Shown here: in pieces, positions 29,656 to 37,886 of the stretch
Numbering within the stretch: position 1 is the stretch's first letter
Layout: each line of letters starts with the position of its first letter
Source: an uncultured Gemmiger sp.
GTDB taxonomy: Bacteria; Bacillota; Clostridia; Oscillospirales; Ruminococcaceae
Assembly: GCA_949295035.1 (NCBI GenBank)
Contig: CASFJO010000006.1
Coordinates: 1 to 40,192 of the forward strand
Length of the DNA: 40,192 nt
Direction of reading: 5' to 3'
Position numbers and translations under genes: made by a program
The notes under the pieces: model-generated
The model's input: only the letters and a program-made list of their open reading frames with translations
Databases searched by the model: none
Told to the model about the DNA's origin: nothing

Positions 29656-30663
29656 TCAGAGGTAGTCGATGGGCAGGGTGGCCATGCCGTTGAGCGACAG
29701 GTCCGCGATATGCCCGGCGGTAAACTCGTAATAGCCCTGGCTGGCGATCATGGCGGCGTTGTCGCCGCAGAGGGCCGGGTCAGGCAGACAGACCCGGATG
29801 CCCAACTTTGCCGCGCCCTGCTCCACCAGCTTTCGCAGCAGACCGTTGGCCGCCACGCCGCCCGCCAGGCAAAGGGTCTTTGCGCCGGTATCCCGGGCGG
29901 CAGCCAGCAGTTTGCTGGCCAGAATCTCGTCGATCCGCCACTCAAAACTGGCCGCCATGTCGGCTGTGTTCACTTCCTCACCCTTCATCCGCGCCTGGTT
30001 GACCGCGTTCAGCACCGCGGTCTTGAGCCCGGAAAAGCTCACATTGTAGGGCCCCTCCACATGGGGCACCGGCAGGGTGTAAGCGTGAGGATCTCCGCTC
30101 TTGGCCGCCTTGCTGATGGCCGGTCCGCCGGGATAGCCCAGCCCCAGGGTGCGGGCCACCTTGTCAAAGGCCTCGCCCGCCGCGTCGTCCACCGTGCGGC
30201 CCAGTACTCTGAACCGGGTATAGTCCTCCACTTGTACGATGTGGCTGTGGCCGCCGCTGACAACCAGACAGAGAAAAGGCGGTTTCAGCTCCGGCCAGGT
30301 CAGGTACAGCGCCGCGATATGCCCCCGCAGATGGTGTACCCCCACCAGCGGTCTGCCGCTGGATAAACTTAACCCCTTGGCAAAGTTCAGCCCCACCAGC
30401 AGCGCCCCGATCAGCCCGGGGGCAAAGGTGGCCGCGATGGCGTCCAGCTGCTCTGCCCGCAGGCCCGCGTCGGTCAGCGCCTTCTGCGCTACCGCGCTGA
30501 TGGATTCGATATGCCGCCGGCTGGCGATCTCCGGCACAACGCCCCCGTACAGAGCCTGTTCCTGCACGCTGGTGGCGATCACGTTGCTCACGATCCGCCG
30601 TCCGTCCTCCACCACCGCGGCGGCGGTCTCGTCGCAGCTGCTCTCGATCCCTAGAATCAACAT
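29656..30663 (-). CDS. tsaD: tRNA N6-adenosine threonylcarbamoyltransferase
   Basis: The product is 335 residues, full length. TsaD places the threonylcarbamoyl group on A37 of ANN-decoding tRNAs, with TsaB and TsaE. ASKHA-fold marks are present: IESSCDETAAAVV (6-18), metal ligands in VHHLRGH (His111 and His115), CLVVSGGHSHIV, DDAAGEAFDKVAR and LAGGVAANGLLR. GAGGA stands before the ATG. It is the last gene of polA-rimI-tsaD, 35 bases after rimI. tsaB and tsaE, often beside it, are not in the window. Confidence 0.96.
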   Translation of the reverse strand: MLILGIESSCDETAAAVVEDGRRIVSNVIATSVQEQALYGGVVPEIASRRHIESISAVAQKALTDAGLRAEQLDAIAATFAPGLIGALLVGLNFAKGLSLSSGRPLVGVHHLRGHIAALYLTWPELKPPFLCLVVSGGHSHIVQVEDYTRFRVLGRTVDDAAGEAFDKVARTLGLGYPGGPAISKAAKSGDPHAYTLPVPHVEGPYNVSFSGLKTAVLNAVNQARMKGEEVNTADMAASFEWRIDEILASKLLAAARDTGAKTLCLAGGVAANGLLRKLVEQGAAKLGIRVCLPDPALCGDNAAMIASQGYYEFTAGHIADLSLNGMATLPIDYL

Positions 30664-30698
30664 CTTGTTAAATCCTCACAAAACAATACGAATTGTAG

Positions 30699-31139
30699 TT
30701 ATTCTATCGTCAGCGTCATCACCACGCCGTTCTCGGCAGGGTCCTGGTAAAAGTTCCGGCGCACCCCCACGGCGGCAAAGCCCAGGCTCTCGTACAGGGC
30801 GCGGGCAGCCGTGTTGCCCGCCCGTACCTCCAGAAAGCAGCTGTGCGCTCCCTCGGCGTGCAGGGCTGCCAGCGCGCCGGCCAGCAGCGCCCGGCCCGCG
30901 CCCTGCCGCCGGGCGGCCGGATCTACGGTCAGGGCGTTCAGGCTGGCCTCGCCTGCCGCCAGCTGGAACACCGCCAGCCCCTGCACCTGGTCCTCCCGGC
31001 ATGCCACAAACAGCCGGCCGCAGCCGCCGGCCAGTTCCTCCGCCAGCTGGCTCTCGGTCCAGGGGTCGGGGGCGGTGGCCTCGATGGCCGCGCAGCGGGG
31101 CAGGTCCTCCTTCCGGGCAGACCGAACGATCCACTCCAT
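30699..31139 (-). CDS. rimI: GNAT acetyltransferase, RimI-like
   Basis: The product is 146 residues, one GNAT domain. LNALTVDPAARRQGAGRALLAGAL (about 68-91) holds the acetyl-CoA loop RRQGAG, and FLEVRAGNTAARALYESLGFAAVGVRRNFY (about 102-131) is the RimI C-terminal signature. RimI acetylates the N terminus of ribosomal protein S18 in E. coli; homologues next to tsaD in Firmicutes are commonly annotated this way. The ATG at 31139 is one base after the polA stop codon, with GGGAGG inside the end of polA, so the two are coupled. Confidence 0.85.
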   Translation of the reverse strand: MEWIVRSARKEDLPRCAAIEATAPDPWTESQLAEELAGGCGRLFVACREDQVQGLAVFQLAAGEASLNALTVDPAARRQGAGRALLAGALAALHAEGAHSCFLEVRAGNTAARALYESLGFAAVGVRRNFYQDPAENGVVMTLTIE

Positions 31140-31140
31140 T

Positions 31141-33660
31141 TCAGTGGGCCTCCCGCCAGGTAAAGCCGGTTCCCACGTCGGCGGTCAGCGGTACGGTGAA
31201 ATCGGCCGCGCCCTGCATCTCTTCCTTGAGGATACGGGCGACCTGGTCTTTTTCCTCCGGCGGGGTCTCTACGATCAGCTCGTCGTGCACCTGCAAAATC
31301 AGCCGGGCCGCCAGCTTTTCCTTTCGCAGCCGCCGCCAGACCCGCACCATAGCCAGCTTGATCACATCCGCCGCGGTGCCCTGGATGGGGGTGTTCATGG
31401 CCATCCGTTCCCCCAGCGCCCGCACGTTCCGGTTGTTGCTGGCCAGTTCGGGCAGGGCCCGCCGCCGCCCGTACAGGGTGGTCACATAGCCGTGCTCCCG
31501 CCCGAAGGCAATGGTGTCATCCATATACCGTTTCACGCCGGGGAAGGTGTCCAGATAGTTCTTGATGAACTGGTCGGCCTCCTTGACGCTGACCCCGATG
31601 TCCTGGCTCAGGCTGTAGGCTCCGATGCCGTACACGATGCCGAAGTTCACCGCCTTGGCGCTGGAGCGCAGCTGCGGGGTGATCATCTCCGGGGGCAGGT
31701 TATAGATCTTGGCGGCGGTGCTGCGGTGGATGTCCTCCCCGTTGGCAAAGGCCTGGCGCATGGTCTCGTCCCCCGAGATGTGGGCCAGGATGCGCAGTTC
31801 GATCTGGCTGTAGTCCGCGTCGGCCAGCAGCCAGCCGGGCCGGGCGGTAAAGAACTCCCGCAGGCGGCTGCCCAGCTGGGTGCGCACCGGGATATTCTGC
31901 AGATTGGGCTCGGTGGAGCTGATGCGGCCGGTTCGGGTCTCTGTCTGGATAAAGGTGCTGTGCACCCGTCCGTCCGGCCCCAGCTGCCGCAGCAGCCCCT
32001 CCACATAGGTGCTGTTCAGTTTCTGGTACACCCGGTATTGCAGAATGTCCTCGATCACCGGGTGGTAGCCCCGCAGGCTCTCCAGCGTCTCCGCGTCGGT
32101 GGAGTAGCCGCTCTTGGTCTTTTTGCGGGGCGGCAGACCCAGCTTGTCAAACAGGGCCTGGCCCAGCTGCTTGGGGCTGTTCAGGTTGAACTCGTACCCC
32201 ACCGCCTCCCAGATGCGGGCAAGGCAGGCGTCCAGTTCGGTTTTCAGGGTCTGGCCGAAGGCCTCCAGGCCGGCCCCGTCCAGCTGCATGCCGTACCGCT
32301 CCATATCCGCCAGAACCCGGGCCAGCGGCAGTTCGATGGTGCGCAGCAGTTCGTCCATGCCGTCAGCGGTCACCTTGTCCTGCAGCGCCTGGCACACGCC
32401 GGCCAGCACCCCCGCGTCGGGGCATTCTTCGCAGACAAAGGCGGGATGCACCCCGTATTCGGCGGCCAGATGCCCCACCGAGTATTCGCTGGCGGAGGGA
32501 TTCAGCAGATAGGCGGCCAGCTTGCCGTCAAAGCGGATGGCCTTGCCCTCACCGCCCGCGTCCAGCGCGATGTGGTAGAGAGGCTTCGCGTCAAAGACCC
32601 ACAGTTCTGCCTCCCCGTCCAGCAAAGCGGGCAGACGGCTCTCCTCCACCGTGCAGGGCGCGCCGTCCGCCACCGCGTACCAGTCCGCTTCGCCCCGGGC
32701 CAGGTATACCGGGCCGGCGGGGGTATCGGGCAGGGGAGCCAGGCCGACGGCCGGCAGTTCCGCCGCGGCAGCGGGGGCGGCGGCGCCCGGTTCGGGCAGG
32801 CCCAGCCGGCCGATCATGTTGTGCATCTCCAGATCCGCCAGCAAAGCGGCGGCCGCCGCCGGGTCTCCGGGCTGCCGGCGGTAGGCCTCCTCGCCGGTCT
32901 CGATGGGCGCGGCGCAGTCAATGGTGGCCAGGGTACGGCTGAGTTCGGCCTCCTCCCGGTGGGCCAGCAGCTTTGTGCGCACGCCCGGCTTGATGGCCGG
33001 ATCGTCGATGTGCTCGTACACCCCGTCCAGGGTGCCGAATTGTTGAATAAGGGCCAGGGCGGTCTTTTCCCCGATGCCGGCCACGCCGGGGATGTTGTCG
33101 CTGGTGTCGCCCATCAGGCTCTTGACCTCGATGAGCTGCTTGGGTTCCACGCCATATTTCTCCCGCACCGCGTCCAGGTCCATGACCACCGTCTCACTGC
33201 GGCCCATACGGGTGGCGGTGAGCAGCACGGTGGCGGTCTCGCTCACCAGCTGCAGGCTGTCCCGGTCGCCGGTGGCCAGCAGGCAATCGTCCTGCCGGGC
33301 CCCCCAGGCGGCCGCCAGGGTGCCCAGGATATCGTCTGCCTCGTAGCCCTCCCGGCTCACCATCGGGTAGCCCAGATAGCCCAGCAGCTCCTTCAGCACC
33401 GGCATCTGGTCAGCCAGTTCCTGGGGCATGCCCTTGCGGGTGGCCTTGTAGCCGTCATACAGTTTGTGCCGGAAGGTGGGGGCCTTCAGGTCCCAGGCGA
33501 TGGCCACCTCGTCCGGCTGCTGGGCGCTCACAAGACCCTGCAGGGTGTTGAGAAAGCCAAAGATGGCGTTGGTGGGGCGTCCGTCCTTGGTGGTCAGCAG
33601 CTTGATGCCGTAAAAGGCCCGGTTGACCAGGCTGTTGCCGTCCAGAACCAGTAGTTTCAT
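31141..33660 (-). CDS. polA: DNA polymerase I
   Basis: The product is 839 residues. Domains in order: 5'-3' flap nuclease (1 to about 290; LVLDGNSLVNRAF, EADDILGTLA, GDTSDNIPGVAGIGEKTA), a shrunken 3'-5' exonuclease-like domain (about 300-460), and the family A polymerase (about 470-839). The exonuclease domain has WVFDAKPLYH, where the catalytic FDxET would be, so proofreading is lost, as in many Firmicutes. The polymerase shows motif A ADYSQIELRILAH, motif B RSSAKAVNFGIVYGIGAYSL and motif C QVHDELIVE. AGGAGG precedes the ATG. It heads the polA-rimI-tsaD operon. Confidence 0.96.
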   Translation of the reverse strand: MKLLVLDGNSLVNRAFYGIKLLTTKDGRPTNAIFGFLNTLQGLVSAQQPDEVAIAWDLKAPTFRHKLYDGYKATRKGMPQELADQMPVLKELLGYLGYPMVSREGYEADDILGTLAAAWGARQDDCLLATGDRDSLQLVSETATVLLTATRMGRSETVVMDLDAVREKYGVEPKQLIEVKSLMGDTSDNIPGVAGIGEKTALALIQQFGTLDGVYEHIDDPAIKPGVRTKLLAHREEAELSRTLATIDCAAPIETGEEAYRRQPGDPAAAAALLADLEMHNMIGRLGLPEPGAAAPAAAAELPAVGLAPLPDTPAGPVYLARGEADWYAVADGAPCTVEESRLPALLDGEAELWVFDAKPLYHIALDAGGEGKAIRFDGKLAAYLLNPSASEYSVGHLAAEYGVHPAFVCEECPDAGVLAGVCQALQDKVTADGMDELLRTIELPLARVLADMERYGMQLDGAGLEAFGQTLKTELDACLARIWEAVGYEFNLNSPKQLGQALFDKLGLPPRKKTKSGYSTDAETLESLRGYHPVIEDILQYRVYQKLNSTYVEGLLRQLGPDGRVHSTFIQTETRTGRISSTEPNLQNIPVRTQLGSRLREFFTARPGWLLADADYSQIELRILAHISGDETMRQAFANGEDIHRSTAAKIYNLPPEMITPQLRSSAKAVNFGIVYGIGAYSLSQDIGVSVKEADQFIKNYLDTFPGVKRYMDDTIAFGREHGYVTTLYGRRRALPELASNNRNVRALGERMAMNTPIQGTAADVIKLAMVRVWRRLRKEKLAARLILQVHDELIVETPPEEKDQVARILKEEMQGAADFTVPLTADVGTGFTWREAH

Positions 33661-33711
33661 AGGCGCGTTATCCTCCTGCGGGGCCGGGGCCCCGAAATTT
33701 CATACGGTTTC

Positions 33712-33720
33712 AGTATACCA
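33712..33720 (-). promoter_or_regulatory. Extended -10 promoter of polA
   Basis: TGGTATACT on the minus strand, about 50 bases upstream of the polA ATG. The -35 region is weak. Confidence 0.6.
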
Positions 33721-33735
33721 CATCCGGCCTCTTTG

Positions 33736-33744
33736 TGGTACAAT
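33736..33744 (+). promoter_or_regulatory. Extended -10 promoter of the dus gene
   Basis: TGGTACAAT on the plus strand, 51 bases before the ATG at 33796 and back to back with the polA promoter. Confidence 0.6.
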
Positions 33745-33795
33745 AATCGTTAGTTGCCGCTTTGGCAGCCTATCCTAGAGAAAAGCAGGTTTTGC

Positions 33796-34767
33796 ATGAA
33801 GATCGCATCCATCCCCCTGGCTCCCGGCGCGGCGCTGGCTCCCATGGCCGGCTTTACCGACGCCGCCTGCCGGGACATGGCCGTCCGCCACGGGGCGGCG
33901 TATACCGTCAGCGAGATGGTCAGCGCCAAGGCGCTTGCCTTCGGGGACAAAAAAAGTGCCCAGCTTATCCGCTGCGCCGCCAACGGCGCGCCCTACGGGG
34001 TGCAGTTGTTCGGGGCGGAGCCGGAGACCATGGGCCAGGCCGCCCGGCTGATCCAGCACTACGACTACGATTTTATCGACATCAATATGGGCTGCCCCGC
34101 CCCCAAGATCACATCCTCCGGCGCGGGCAGCCGCCTGCTGTTGGACCCGGAGCTGTGCGGCCGGATCGTGGCGGCGGTGGCAGCCGCCTCGGACGGGCGG
34201 CCGGTCACCGTCAAGATGCGGGCCGGCTGGGACGCTGATCATGTCACCGCCGTGCAGGCGGCCAAAGCCTGCGAGGCGGAGGGCGCTGCGCTGATCGCGG
34301 TGCATGGCCGCACCCGGGAACAGATGTACATCCCCGGTACGGTGGACTGGTCGGTGATCGCGGCGGTCAAGGCGGCGGTGTCGGTGCCGGTGCTGGGCAA
34401 CGGGGACATCACCACCGCCGCCGAGGCGAAAGCCATGATGGAGGCCACCGGCTGCGACGGGGTCATGGTGGGCCGGGGCGCGCTGGGAAACCCCTGGCTG
34501 TTTGGCGAGATCGCCGCCATGCTGAAGGGCGAGCCCGCCCCGCCGCCCCCGACCCTGCGCCAGCGGATGGAGGAACTGCGCCGCCAGGTGTACGAGATGT
34601 GCGAAGCGAAAGGGGAACGGGTGGCCATGCCCCAGGCCCGCAGCCAGGCCATCCACTATCTGAAAGGCCTGCGGGGGGCCGCTTCCCTGCGGGCGGCGTG
34701 CAGCCGGCTGGAACATTTTTCCGATATCGACCGGCTCATCGAAAAGGTCTGGCGGGAAAACCGCTGA
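33796..34767 (+). CDS. dusB: tRNA-dihydrouridine synthase, DusB-like
   Basis: The product is 323 residues, a TIM barrel with helical C-terminal tRNA-binding domain. APMAGFTDAACR (about 16-27) starts the FMN site, DINMGCPAPKI (about 95-105) contains the catalytic Cys, VHGRTREQMY (about 170-179) and LGNGDITTAAEA (about 197-208) bind FMN and the phosphate. It reduces uridines in tRNA D loops with a flavin and NADPH. The ribosome-binding site is poor (AGCAGG); ATG 33796 is chosen since the barrel starts right after it and the open frame upstream crosses the promoter. Confidence 0.9.
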   Translation: MKIASIPLAPGAALAPMAGFTDAACRDMAVRHGAAYTVSEMVSAKALAFGDKKSAQLIRCAANGAPYGVQLFGAEPETMGQAARLIQHYDYDFIDINMGCPAPKITSSGAGSRLLLDPELCGRIVAAVAAASDGRPVTVKMRAGWDADHVTAVQAAKACEAEGAALIAVHGRTREQMYIPGTVDWSVIAAVKAAVSVPVLGNGDITTAAEAKAMMEATGCDGVMVGRGALGNPWLFGEIAAMLKGEPAPPPPTLRQRMEELRRQVYEMCEAKGERVAMPQARSQAIHYLKGLRGAASLRAACSRLEHFSDIDRLIEKVWRENR

Positions 34768-34772
34768 CCCTC

Positions 34773-35369
34773 TCAGCCCGAGACGGTCAACTCGTCCAGG
34801 GTCAGCGCATAGCAGGGCAGCATGTGGGCCATAAAATAGGCGGCGGCCGGGCAGTCCATACCCTCCAGCGCCGCCTGCTGCTGGGCCAGCGCGGCCCGGA
34901 ACTCCCCGTTGCCGGCCCGCACCTCCTCGCCGCATTTGATCAGGGCGCTCAGCCGGTCGGCGGCTTTGAGCAGCGTTTTTTCCTCCGCGGTCAGGCAGTC
35001 TCCGGTGAGAAAGCCGGCCAGCGTATCCCGCAGCGCCGGGGCGGTCAGCGCGGCCATCTGGCAGGCGCTCTGCCGCTCCAGCGCTTTGTAGGCGGTCTTG
35101 AGCGCCTCGTTCTTGTACTTTACCGGGGTAGGCATGTCCCCGGTCAGGATCTCCGGCGCGTCGTGATAGAGGGCCGCCGCGGCCAGGGTCTCCGGTCGTA
35201 CCGCGGCCTGCCCCAGAATATCCCGGGCGATCAGCCCCAGGGTGTGGGCCAGCAGAGCGGCGTCGGCGGTGTGTTCGCTGAGGGTCTCGGTACGGGTGCT
35301 GTGCATCAGCGCCCAGCGGGTGATGTGCTTCATGCGGGCCAGCAGCGCGTTGAGAGAAAAGTGTTCCAT
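34773..35369 (-). CDS. HD-domain 5'-deoxynucleotidase, YfbR-like
   Basis: The product is 198 residues, normal for YfbR. Metal ligands are at the expected places: His33 in SEHTADAALLAH, His69-Asp70 in LYHDAPEILTGDMPTPVKY, and a late Asp in LLKAADRLSALIKC. The family removes phosphate from deoxynucleoside 5'-monophosphates. GGAAGGAACC stands before the ATG, and a promoter of the TGGTATACT form lies at 35425-35433. The stop is 5 bases past the dus stop on the other strand, and no terminator is seen between them. Confidence 0.88.
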   Translation of the reverse strand: MEHFSLNALLARMKHITRWALMHSTRTETLSEHTADAALLAHTLGLIARDILGQAAVRPETLAAAALYHDAPEILTGDMPTPVKYKNEALKTAYKALERQSACQMAALTAPALRDTLAGFLTGDCLTAEEKTLLKAADRLSALIKCGEEVRAGNGEFRAALAQQQAALEGMDCPAAAYFMAHMLPCYALTLDELTVSG

Positions 35370-35424
35370 GATGCAAGGTTCCTTCCGGTCGATTCGTATT
35401 CCGCGTGAACGGGTCTTCCGTTTC

Positions 35425-35433
35425 AGTATACCA
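35425..35433 (-). promoter_or_regulatory. Extended -10 promoter of the HD nucleotidase gene
   Basis: TGGTATACT followed by GAAAC, the same 14 bases as at the polA promoter. It lies 56 bases before the ATG at 35369. Confidence 0.6.
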
Positions 35434-35492
35434 TACCCGGCGCCCCCTGTGGGCCGGCCGGGCCGGAAATTTTGCGTGAGGAGGTATGTTCC

Positions 35493-37886
35493 ATGCAGCC
35501 TGTGCGGCAGCTTGCGCCCCGACCCAACCGGTACTGGATGACCTTCGGCTTCTGCGCGCTGGGGGCCGCCTGCATCTTTCTGCCCTTTCTCATTGTGGAT
35601 AAGGGCTTTTTCCTCTACTGCGGCGACTTCAACAGCCAGTACATCTCCTTCACCCAGTATGCCAACGCTTTCGTCAAGGAGGGCGGCAGCTGGAGCTGGG
35701 CCACCGATATGGGCAGCGGCTTTGTCAACAGCTACTCCTACTACCTGTTGGGGTCGCCTTTTTTCTGGCTGAGCTGCATCCTGCCCGCCCGCTGGCAGCC
35801 TTACCTCATGGTGCCGATGCTCTGCCTCAAGTACGCCGTGGCGGGCGGCGGAGCCTATCTGTGGCTGCGCCGGTATATACAGCGGCAGAATCTGGCGGTG
35901 ATCGGCGGGTGCCTGTATGCCTTTTCCGGATTTACCATCTATAACACCTTCTTCTTCACCTTTGTGGACGGTATCGCCCTGTTTCCCTATCTGCTCTGGG
36001 CGCTGGATGAGGCGGTGTACGAGGACCGGCGGGGGCTGTTTGCCTTTACCGTGGCGGTGAACTTTCTCAACAACTACTTCTTCTTTGCCGGGCAGATCGT
36101 CTTTTTGGCGCTGTATTTTATCTGCAAATGCACCACCCGGTCCTGGCGGATCACCCCGCGGCTGTTCGGGCGGCTGGCTTTTGAGAGTTTGCTGGGCAGC
36201 GCCATGGGCTGTGTGCTGGCCTGGCCGGCGCTGCTGAGTTTATCCCAAAATCCCCGCACCGTGAACTTTTCCAGCGGCTACGGTTTTCTGCTCTACGGCA
36301 AGGTGCAGCAGTACTTTGCCATCTTCTACAACCTGTTCTTCCCGCCGGACCCGCCCTATCTGCCCAACATGTTTACCGATTGCACCATCAAGCACACCAG
36401 CATGACCGCCTATCTGCCGCTGATGGGATTCTCGGCCGCGCTGGCCTGGATGCGCACCCGCCAGGGGCATGCCTTCCGACGGCTGCTGTTTGTCTGCGGG
36501 CTCTGCGCCATGGTTCCGGTGCTCAATTCGGCTTTCTACGCCCTGAACGCCAGTTACTACGCCCGCTGGTGGTACATGCCGGTACTGATCCTCTGTGGCG
36601 CCAGCGTGCTGGGCCTGGAGGACCAGGAGGTGGATATCCCCCGTAAGGGCATCCTGCCCAGCCTGATCATCCTGCTCAGCACCGTGGCGCTGGCGGTGGT
36701 GCCGGTGAAAGGGGACGGGGACGAATGGACCTTCGGCGTGCTGCAGCAGCCGGCCCAGTATTGGCTGATGCTGGGCCTGGGTGTGGTGGGGCTGCTGGGG
36801 TTCTGGCTGGTTCTGGTCTGGTACGAACGGGGCCCCAAAATGCCCCGGGCGCTGCTGGCGGCGGTGCTGTCCTTCTCCTGCCTGTACAGCGTGTTTCATT
36901 TTGCCATCGGCAAGTTTCCCCAGTGGGAGCGGGACGGAGGCTACCATCAGGAATGTTATGTGGAGGGCCCTCAGCTGGCGGATACGCTGCCAGAAGGCTT
37001 CTACCGCACCGACACCTACGCGACCTTTGACAACCTGAGCATGTGGACCGGGCTGTCCAATCTGCAATTCTTCAGCACCACGGTGGAACCCAGTATCATG
37101 GAGTTCTACCCTCAGCTGGGGGTCAAGCGGGACGTGAGCAGCAAGCCCGAGGCGGAGCGATACGCTTTGCGGGGGCTGCTGAGCGTGCGGTTTACCTTGA
37201 TGCCGCTGGAGGAACAGGCCAACTTTATGGAGGAAGTGGACCAGCAGGGCTGGACCTTCTGGGGCGAAGCGGGCAGCTACGCCATTTACGAAAACGACAG
37301 CTGGGTGCCCATGGGCTTTACCTATGACAGCTACATCACCCAGGAGCAGCTGGACGCCATCCCGGAGGACATGCGCGCCAACATCCTGATGCGGGCGCTG
37401 GTGCTGGACGAGGACCAGATCCGCCGGTACGGCGGCTGGCTGACCCAGCTGGACAGCACCGACCTGGTGGACCGGGACTACGACGCCTACACCCAGGACG
37501 CCGCCGCCCGCCGGGCCGGCGCGGCGGACAGTTTCAGCGCCGACAATTACGGCTTTACCGCCTCTATTACTCTGGACAGCGATACCCTGGTGTTCTTCAG
37601 CGTGCCCTATACCGAGGGCTGGACCGCCACGGTCAACGGCGAGACTGCACCGGTGGAAAAGGTCAGCGGCGGTATGATCGCCGTGCCCGCTGCGGCGGGG
37701 GAGAATACCATCCGGCTGGATTACCATACCCCGGGCCTGGTCCAGAGCGCCGCGGTGGCCGGGGCGGCGGTGCTTGTCTGGCTGGGCTGGATGCTCTGGC
37801 TGGCGGCGCGCCGCCGGCGGACCGCCGTTCCCCAAAAGACCGAATCATTTGCCATTGAACTGCTGAAAGGAACTACCGAACCATGA
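35493..37886 (+). CDS. YfhO-family polytopic membrane protein
   Basis: The product is 797 residues. About twelve hydrophobic helices fill residues 15 to 470, with DFNSQYISFTQYAN and GSGFVNSYSYYLLGSPFFWLS in the first long outer loop, as in YfhO (PF09586) proteins. A large soluble domain (about 475-755) with a final beta-rich part (YTEGWTATVNGE) is followed by a last helix (VAGAAVLVWLGWMLWLA). The GT-C-like fold suggests transfer of lipid-linked sugars to wall polymers or lipoteichoic acid. ATG 35493 follows GAGGAGG; an ATG at 35485 is out of frame. The stop overlaps the tex start by 4 nt. Confidence 0.85.
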   Translation: MQPVRQLAPRPNRYWMTFGFCALGAACIFLPFLIVDKGFFLYCGDFNSQYISFTQYANAFVKEGGSWSWATDMGSGFVNSYSYYLLGSPFFWLSCILPARWQPYLMVPMLCLKYAVAGGGAYLWLRRYIQRQNLAVIGGCLYAFSGFTIYNTFFFTFVDGIALFPYLLWALDEAVYEDRRGLFAFTVAVNFLNNYFFFAGQIVFLALYFICKCTTRSWRITPRLFGRLAFESLLGSAMGCVLAWPALLSLSQNPRTVNFSSGYGFLLYGKVQQYFAIFYNLFFPPDPPYLPNMFTDCTIKHTSMTAYLPLMGFSAALAWMRTRQGHAFRRLLFVCGLCAMVPVLNSAFYALNASYYARWWYMPVLILCGASVLGLEDQEVDIPRKGILPSLIILLSTVALAVVPVKGDGDEWTFGVLQQPAQYWLMLGLGVVGLLGFWLVLVWYERGPKMPRALLAAVLSFSCLYSVFHFAIGKFPQWERDGGYHQECYVEGPQLADTLPEGFYRTDTYATFDNLSMWTGLSNLQFFSTTVEPSIMEFYPQLGVKRDVSSKPEAERYALRGLLSVRFTLMPLEEQANFMEEVDQQGWTFWGEAGSYAIYENDSWVPMGFTYDSYITQEQLDAIPEDMRANILMRALVLDEDQIRRYGGWLTQLDSTDLVDRDYDAYTQDAAARRAGAADSFSADNYGFTASITLDSDTLVFFSVPYTEGWTATVNGETAPVEKVSGGMIAVPAAAGENTIRLDYHTPGLVQSAAVAGAAVLVWLGWMLWLAARRRRTAVPQKTESFAIELLKGTTEP

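Noticed and set aside
31141-33660. Loss of the Pol I proofreading site as a novelty
   Set aside because: Inactive 3'-5' exonuclease domains are common in Firmicutes Pol I.
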